DNA of 37,118 bases from a virus. The DNA lies in the IMG/VR virus record IMGVR_UViG_3300009788_000204, positions 1 through 37,118 of that record. One strand, 5' to 3'. The notes below the pieces were generated by a model that ran no database searches, was not told the origin of the DNA, and worked only from the letters and a program-made list of their open reading frames with translations. The position numbers were made by a program, and so were the translations under genes. This document shows positions 32,856 through 37,118 of this stretch, in pieces. Every line of letters starts with the position of its first letter. The first letter of the stretch is position 1.

Positions 32856-33249
32856 ATCATGGGTGAAAAGCAATAGGATAATATTATTTATTTTATTCTT
32901 TTTACCCGTTTCTCTTTTTGCTGATGGCAGTACTATTGAAACAAATCTTGATATTGATGGTGGGTTCCAGGTAGCCATATCAAGTAAGACAGCGAATTAC
33001 ACTAAGACCGTTTCCGATCATACAATTCTTATTGATGCAGCAAGCGGTAATATTACGGTTACGCTCCCCGCCGCATCTACGGTAACAGGAATTATTTACA
33101 ATATTAAAAAGATAGATGGTTCTATGAATACGGTCACGGTCGATGGCAATGGTTCAGAAACGATTGACGATGGACTCACGGCAGTCCTGACAACTCAATA
33201 CGAGAGCATTTCGGTTCAAAATGACGGAGTTTCCTGGTGGATACTTTAG
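32848..33249 (+). CDS. Exported fibre-tip type protein
   Basis: 133 residues from ATG 32848 (GTG at 32827 is another in-frame start). A positively charged N-terminus precedes the signal core IILFILFFLPVSLFA, likely cleaved before DGS. The mature part has the repeated beta pattern ITVTLPAASTV, NTVTVDGNGSETIDDG and Q-Y-E-S-I-S-V-Q-N-D-G-x-S-W-W, common in phage tail fibre tips. The final Trp pair is typical of such domains. Confidence 0.6.
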   Translation: MSKSWVKSNRIILFILFFLPVSLFADGSTIETNLDIDGGFQVAISSKTANYTKTVSDHTILIDAASGNITVTLPAASTVTGIIYNIKKIDGSMNTVTVDGNGSETIDDGLTAVLTTQYESISVQNDGVSWWIL

Positions 33250-33250
33250 T

Positions 33251-34507
33251 ATGAAAAAACTCTTATCAATCATTACATTATTATTATTCACATCCACTCA
33301 AAGTTCTTCCACTTACCAACCTTTCAAAGATAGACCCTTAACAGCCTTTGGCGATTTGAGAGTGGCTGAATTATCTCCCGTGTTTCAAGGATCTTTCGAA
33401 TATACGGTAGACAATACTGACTTAAATACCAATACGGTTACTTCCAGTGGGACCGTGACCCAGGCTTCTGCCATGGCTGTGATGACGACAACGACAAACA
33501 CGGCGAGTACGGCAATGTTTGAATCGAAACAACATGCAAAATACCGTGCCGGACTTGGTGGCGTAGCAAGATTCACGGCCCTTTTCACTTCCCCGGTCTC
33601 GGCAACAGAACAATATATTGGGATTGCCGATGAGACAGGGAGTTCCGCTGCTTTTAAGAATGGGTTTATGGTGGGATATGATGGGACAAGCTTCGGGTTG
33701 CATCGGTTTCAGAATGATTCCAAAACATCCGTCGCTCAATCATCTTGGGATGATCCCCTGGATGGAACGGGTGCCACTGGAATGACGCTAGATCAAACTA
33801 AAATAAATGTTTTCTTTATTCAATTCCAATATTTGGGAGCCGGAGCGATTACGCTTTGGGTAGAAGATGACGACACGGGTGAGATTGCCAAAGTTCACAC
33901 GATTGACTATGCCAATACAAACACATCTCCATCAGTGCATAATCCGAATTTTCATTTCACGATGTGGGTGAACAATGCAGCAACGACAACCGATCTCGTC
34001 ATGAAAAGTTCTTCTTATGCCTATTTTATAGAAGGCAAAACTTCTTTTATCGAATTACACCAACCAGAAAACTCAAGTGGCATTAAAGAGAAAACGACAG
34101 TCACAACAGAAGTGGCAATTTTTACCATCAGAAACAAAAGTACATATGCTTCGAAAACCAATTTCATCGATATTGTTTTCTTGAATGTTTCCGGGAGTAT
34201 CGAAGCATCTTCAGCAAATAATTTAGGGAATATCCGGATTGTAAAAAATACAACGTTGGGAGGGTCTCCCTCATACTCCGATATCAATACATCCGATTCG
34301 GTAATAGAAATAGATACGGCTGGTACAACACTTACTGGCGGGAAAGAACTTTTTGCTGATCTGCTGGCAGGTAAAAACGATGAATTTAATAAGAGTTTAA
34401 TAGATGCCAAGATCATTTTAAATCCAGGGGATACGATAACCATCGCCGGGACTAGCGCCAACAGCGCGACGATAGATGCCTTATTGGTGTGGAGGGAACT
34501 GTTTTAG
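33251..34507 (+). CDS. Exported virion/fibre protein, 418 aa
   Basis: ATG 33251, with GGTGG upstream. The N-terminal region MKKLLSIITLLLFTSTQSSS is signal-like but its cleavage site is less clear. The mature part has FGDLRVAELSPVFQGSFEY, then SKQHAKYRAGLGGVARFTALF and GFMVGYDGTSFGLH, a set of landmarks I have seen in many uncharacterised phage virion proteins. The second half is beta-rich and ends in LLVWREL. It is probably a fibre or surface protein. Confidence 0.6.
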   Translation: MKKLLSIITLLLFTSTQSSSTYQPFKDRPLTAFGDLRVAELSPVFQGSFEYTVDNTDLNTNTVTSSGTVTQASAMAVMTTTTNTASTAMFESKQHAKYRAGLGGVARFTALFTSPVSATEQYIGIADETGSSAAFKNGFMVGYDGTSFGLHRFQNDSKTSVAQSSWDDPLDGTGATGMTLDQTKINVFFIQFQYLGAGAITLWVEDDDTGEIAKVHTIDYANTNTSPSVHNPNFHFTMWVNNAATTTDLVMKSSSYAYFIEGKTSFIELHQPENSSGIKEKTTVTTEVAIFTIRNKSTYASKTNFIDIVFLNVSGSIEASSANNLGNIRIVKNTTLGGSPSYSDINTSDSVIEIDTAGTTLTGGKELFADLLAGKNDEFNKSLIDAKIILNPGDTITIAGTSANSATIDALLVWRELF

Positions 34508-34508
34508 A

Positions 34509-34973
34509 ATGGAAGGATTCCTAACACGATTTATAGCGGGCGAGATGTTCAATGACCCTCTTATAATAAAATTATTGTTTATTATTATATTTTTTCTAGG
34601 TGCCTCCCAGGCCGTAAGAATAATCCATGGCTTCTGGAAAACAGGAAGACTTAAAGTCCAGGAGAAACAAGTGGAAGAAGAAAAAGGTCATTGGAAGTCA
34701 ATCATAAGCGAGCTTGTTTCGGAATTAAAACAACGTAACGAACGCGCTGAAAAGATTTACGACAAGGTCCAGTGGTTGTATGAAGTGCATCACAAATTTG
34801 ATGATGACGGTGTACCGATATGGTACGTAAGGAAATCATTGGAGAAAGTGATTGTTCAACTGGCTGAGAATATTTCTAGGCAGACTGAGATTATGTCAAA
34901 GATCTCCGAAGAATTACGGGACCAAAAGCATAGTCTCCAAACCATTAATGACAAAGTTACAGTTCGACGGTAA
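34509..34973 (+). CDS. Membrane-anchored coiled-coil lysis-region protein
   Basis: 154 residues from ATG 34509. Residues about 18-38 form one membrane segment (LIIKLLFIIIFFLGASQAV), then a charged coiled coil of Glu, Lys and Gln (KQVEEEKGHWKSIISELV). It lies just before the lysin gene. Position and topology suggest a lysis accessory such as an inner-membrane spanin-like or holin-regulating protein. No spanin lipobox partner is seen. Confidence 0.55.
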   Translation: MEGFLTRFIAGEMFNDPLIIKLLFIIIFFLGASQAVRIIHGFWKTGRLKVQEKQVEEEKGHWKSIISELVSELKQRNERAEKIYDKVQWLYEVHHKFDDDGVPIWYVRKSLEKVIVQLAENISRQTEIMSKISEELRDQKHSLQTINDKVTVRR

Positions 34974-35571
34974 ATGTCCAAGCTGTGAAGAAAGACTTAC
35001 TCGGATCATTGAGGATGCTACTCGCCAAAGTTGGTATTGCCAAAGATGCGAGCAAGCCTTTGATGATAAAGAAATCATGGAGGTTCACGTGGACGGGGTC
35101 CAAAAAGAAGAAACCGTATACAAACCAAAACACTCAGAAATCGAATGGTCAAAGTTAGTTCGTCTTGGTAAACAGTTAATCGGAACGCCTTATGTCTTTG
35201 GGGCTGAAGTAAATCTGAAGGACCCGGACATGGGCCATGTCAGGGCGATAGACTGTTCGGAACTTGTTGAACTTCTCTACGCTCAGATCGGACTCACTAT
35301 TCCTGACGGATCTTATAACCAAGCCAAGGTTTGCAAGCGATTAGACTTTGGTCCGCCCCCCAAGACAGACGTTTTATTAATAGGAGACTTAGGTTTTAAA
35401 TGGGTTCCCGAAACAGAAGTCATTCATCATGTGGGAATCTATATAGGGGAAGGGCAGGTGTTAGAAGCCAAGGGGAAAGCATGGGGGACGATCCTAACCC
35501 CCTTCAAACAATACATTGGCTCAAGCCATTTCGCATTTTGGGGACGGTTGAAATCAATTGAAGATTCGTGA
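34948..35571 (+). CDS. NlpC/P60 endolysin with N-terminal zinc ribbon
   Basis: 207 residues from ATG 34948. Residues 10-34 form a zinc ribbon with Cys10, Cys13, Cys31 and Cys34. The C-terminal domain is NlpC/P60: PYVFGAE, then DCSELVELLY with catalytic Cys103, and HHVGIYIGEGQVLEAKG with His161. Such enzymes cut the D-Glu to diamino-acid bond in peptidoglycan stems. There is no signal peptide, so a holin would be needed for access. It overlaps the previous gene by 26 bases. The ribosome binding site is weak. Confidence 0.85.
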   Translation: MTKLQFDGKCPSCEERLTRIIEDATRQSWYCQRCEQAFDDKEIMEVHVDGVQKEETVYKPKHSEIEWSKLVRLGKQLIGTPYVFGAEVNLKDPDMGHVRAIDCSELVELLYAQIGLTIPDGSYNQAKVCKRLDFGPPPKTDVLLIGDLGFKWVPETEVIHHVGIYIGEGQVLEAKGKAWGTILTPFKQYIGSSHFAFWGRLKSIEDS

Positions 35572-35926
35572 TAAGTTAAAACTAATTTGGGTATTTCGAA
35601 AGTGGATTAAACCGAAAATAATTTGGGCATTATGGAAAGCGCGCAAACCAATTCTAAACATCATAAGAGAGGTGAAAAAAATCATGGCAGACAACACAAC
35701 GGTATCAAATGAACCAGGGAAATACACGTCGGAATTTTTCTTGGTTGTTTTTTCAAACGTCATTACACTGATAGGAGCATTAAAAGGAATTATTGGTCCT
35801 GAATTGACCGCCGGTATTCTGGCTGTACTCAATGGGATCTATACGATTATCCGTACCTGGAGAAAGAATTCCGCTGACAAAAAAGAAGTTGAACTCAAGA
35901 AAATTGAAGCGGGGCCTAGTGCTTAA
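35558..35926 (+). CDS. Holin-like protein with two candidate starts
   Basis: The long form from TTG 35558 has 122 residues. The short form from ATG 35684, with GAGAGGTG ahead of it, has 80. The short form holds one or two hydrophobic helices (FFLVVFSNVITLIGALKGIIG, in part, and LTAGILAVLNGIYTIIR) and a charged C-terminus. The long form adds about 42 residues that are strongly basic and Trp-rich. The dual-start design recalls lambda-type holin and antiholin, but this is an inference. It follows the endolysin with a 14-base overlap. Confidence 0.6.
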   Translation: MKIRDKLKLIWVFRKWIKPKIIWALWKARKPILNIIREVKKIMADNTTVSNEPGKYTSEFFLVVFSNVITLIGALKGIIGPELTAGILAVLNGIYTIIRTWRKNSADKKEVELKKIEAGPSA

Positions 35927-36500
35927 ACGTTTTTAAATAAGTCGCTGGTTTCTTCGAGCGAATCGCTCTAATCATTCTGGTGAGAAAGTCGGTATAGATT
36001 TTGATCGCTCGTATTTTTTTATATGGGGTGTAGGCGGTTCGAATAATTCTTTTAAGCTGCCTGGGATCATGAGCGATTTTAATATCTTCCCAGCTTCTGG
36101 TTTGCTGCTCATGGGTTCGAACGCCCAGACAATATTGGCACCGACAAGAATGATCCCACCCAAAAAATAAAGTCCGCGTCTTTCTTTTGCATTTGCAAAC
36201 GAAAATCCAAAGCCAACCCGCGTGTTCAATGGGAGATTTTCTTCCTTCAAGGCGGAACGTTTCATCAAACGTCAAGGCAATGTCTCCCCTGGGAATTCGA
36301 TATTTGAATATGGCGTGGCCGGTACCGTCCGCATAAAGATGCACCGTAAAGTCCACTGTAAAATTTTTCCCGTAATGAGACGTTGCGATTACGCCCGTTG
36401 CCATGGCAGGGGGGTAGCGAAGGGGTCTAACCAGATTTATTAATGGGATGTTCCCGCATAATTCTCGGGTGAGGTGTGTCTTTTTACTTTTCCGGGACAA
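35916..36500 (-). CDS. Minus-strand zinc-ribbon hypothetical protein
   Basis: Up to 194 residues from a TTG at 36500; ATG 36404 would give a shorter form. The core (HLYADGTGHAIFKYRIPRGD) leads to Cys pairs CKCK and CRCQYCLGVRTHEQQ, the latter resembling the CR-x-C-x-x-L-x-Y-x-S-Q pattern of widespread uncharacterised zinc proteins. It ends in a basic helix. It converges with the holin gene with an 11-base overlap. Function unknown. Confidence 0.55.
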   Translation of the reverse strand: MSRKSKKTHLTRELCGNIPLINLVRPLRYPPAMATGVIATSHYGKNFTVDFTVHLYADGTGHAIFKYRIPRGDIALTFDETFRLEGRKSPIEHAGWLWIFVCKCKRKTRTLFFGWDHSCRCQYCLGVRTHEQQTRSWEDIKIAHDPRQLKRIIRTAYTPYKKIRAIKIYTDFLTRMIRAIRSKKPATYLKTFKH

Positions 36501-37118
36501 GTAAGGATATCAGATCTTCTTCATTGAGAATCACTTTGTTGCCTGAATCGAGGATCGTGACAAACTCATCAACCCGTCCCGCTTCCCGTAACACCCGCTC
36601 TATCGTGCCTTTGACCTCTTGGTTTTGGTACCGGGCTTTGATGCGGTGTCCGGCTTGGACTTCAGTTCCAGGCTCTTTAGGAGGCGCTGGAGGAGGCGTC
36701 GCTGGCTTTGGAGCGGGAGGAGAGGGGACAGGTGGGTCAGATGGTTTAATCGCCGTGGGAGGGGGATTTGAGACGATTGATGGGATGGCTGGGGTTTCTG
36801 GGGGGAGCGACGTGGTTTCTTCTGGGATTTCTTCGTTTTGTTCTTCAGCCAACTCCTGGCTCCGGGAGCCCACCGGAGGCGGTTTGTCCTGGCGCAATCC
36901 TTCCTCGGCATCAACATCCACTGCTCCGCTGGCAGGAGATTGAATTCGATCTGCTGTTGTTGGTTGAATTTCAACGCTAATATCGCTGCCCCGTGCAGAT
37001 TTATCTGCCTGTTGATTTTTAACCACAGGCGTTTGTTCTTCTTCGATAGTCTTGATATAGACATTATTGACCTCTCCATTTTGCACCACAATAAAACATA
37101 GGTGGCTGGCTTTTTCCA
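36484..37118 (-). CDS. Pro-rich protein, 5' end outside window
   Basis: The minus-strand frame is open from the stop near 36484 to the window edge; the GTG at 37087-37089 has no ribosome binding site, so the true start is probably outside. The middle is Pro/Ser/Glu-rich and disordered (for example PPVPSPPAPKPATPPPAPP), and the C-terminus is a compact domain (IKARYQNQEVKGTIERVL, then FVTILDSGNKVILNEEDL). It overlaps the preceding minus gene by 17 bases. A role for the domain cannot be stated. Confidence 0.55.
   Translation of the reverse strand, partial: EKASHLCFIVVQNGEVNNVYIKTIEEEQTPVVKNQQADKSARGSDISVEIQPTTADRIQSPASGAVDVDAEEGLRQDKPPPVGSRSQELAEEQNEEIPEETTSLPPETPAIPSIVSNPPPTAIKPSDPPVPSPPAPKPATPPPAPPKEPGTEVQAGHRIKARYQNQEVKGTIERVLREAGRVDEFVTILDSGNKVILNEEDLISLLVPEK

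Noticed and set aside
36600-37091. Second minus-strand frame of 163 residues
   Set aside because: Low-complexity Lys/Arg/Pro shadow of the Pro-rich gene, which has a better C-terminal domain in its own frame.
1-37118. CRISPR array, rRNA, insertion sequence or attachment site
   Set aside because: No regularly spaced repeat, no rRNA-like stretch, no transposase or integrase and no matching direct repeats at element borders were seen.

Overview
This window looks like the virion-morphogenesis half of a tailed bacteriophage genome (Caudoviricetes), or of an integrated relative. It is assembled from recognisable parts: a terminase large subunit, a portal, a scaffold-like protein, an HK97-type major capsid protein, a head-tail adaptor, a long beta-rich nozzle-like protein, three Gly/Ala-rich ejection-type proteins, fibre and lectin-like proteins, a NlpC/P60 lysin and a holin-like protein. 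I see no tape measure, tail sheath or major tail tube, so a short-tailed (podovirus-like) particle is the best reading. Genes are tightly packed, almost all on the + strand, with ATGA/TAATG couplings and often strong AGGAGG-type ribosome binding sites. No host gene, rRNA or integrase is visible. The many Sec-type signal peptides suggest a diderm host, but the host cannot be named from this sequence.

Layout. 1-4960: a run of very small genes (tiny membrane peptides, zinc-ribbon microproteins, an excisionase-like HTH protein, a GroES-like protein and three coupled very basic microproteins behind a candidate promoter), plus a structured non-coding stretch at 1260-1525. 4961-11379: the packaging module, made of a candidate small terminase, a basic zinc-ribbon protein, an intein-bearing large terminase, a protein resembling two fused GroES folds, and the portal. 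11398-15704: a candidate terminator, a scaffold-like protein, small proteins, a putative structural protein and the capsid protein. 15730-20224: decoration-like protein, adaptor and nozzle. 20229-26643: ejection proteins with a GNAT-like protein and a proteasome-fold (Ntn-hydrolase-like) protein between them. 26658-34507: fibre and adhesin proteins. 34509-35926: lysis genes. 35916-37118: two convergent minus-strand genes, the second running off the window.

Two features stand out. First, the terminase gene holds an intein whose central part is read in two frames: the intein frame stays open from end to end, while an intact HNH homing endonuclease lies in the -1 frame, with a perfect A AAA AAA slippery heptamer at the point where the frames could switch. 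Second, eleven proteins of the decoration, adaptor, nozzle and fibre modules begin with what look like Sec signal peptides, whereas terminase, portal, capsid and ejection proteins do not. Canonical phage virion proteins are made and assembled in the cytoplasm, so a whole exported tail and fibre module would be unusual biology.

The genes probably work together as one late programme: packaging motor and portal fill a scaffolded capsid, the adaptor and nozzle close it, ejection proteins are loaded for infection, fibres and lectin-like proteins recognise the cell surface, and the holin and lysin release progeny. The GroES-like proteins could adapt the host chaperonin for folding capsid proteins.
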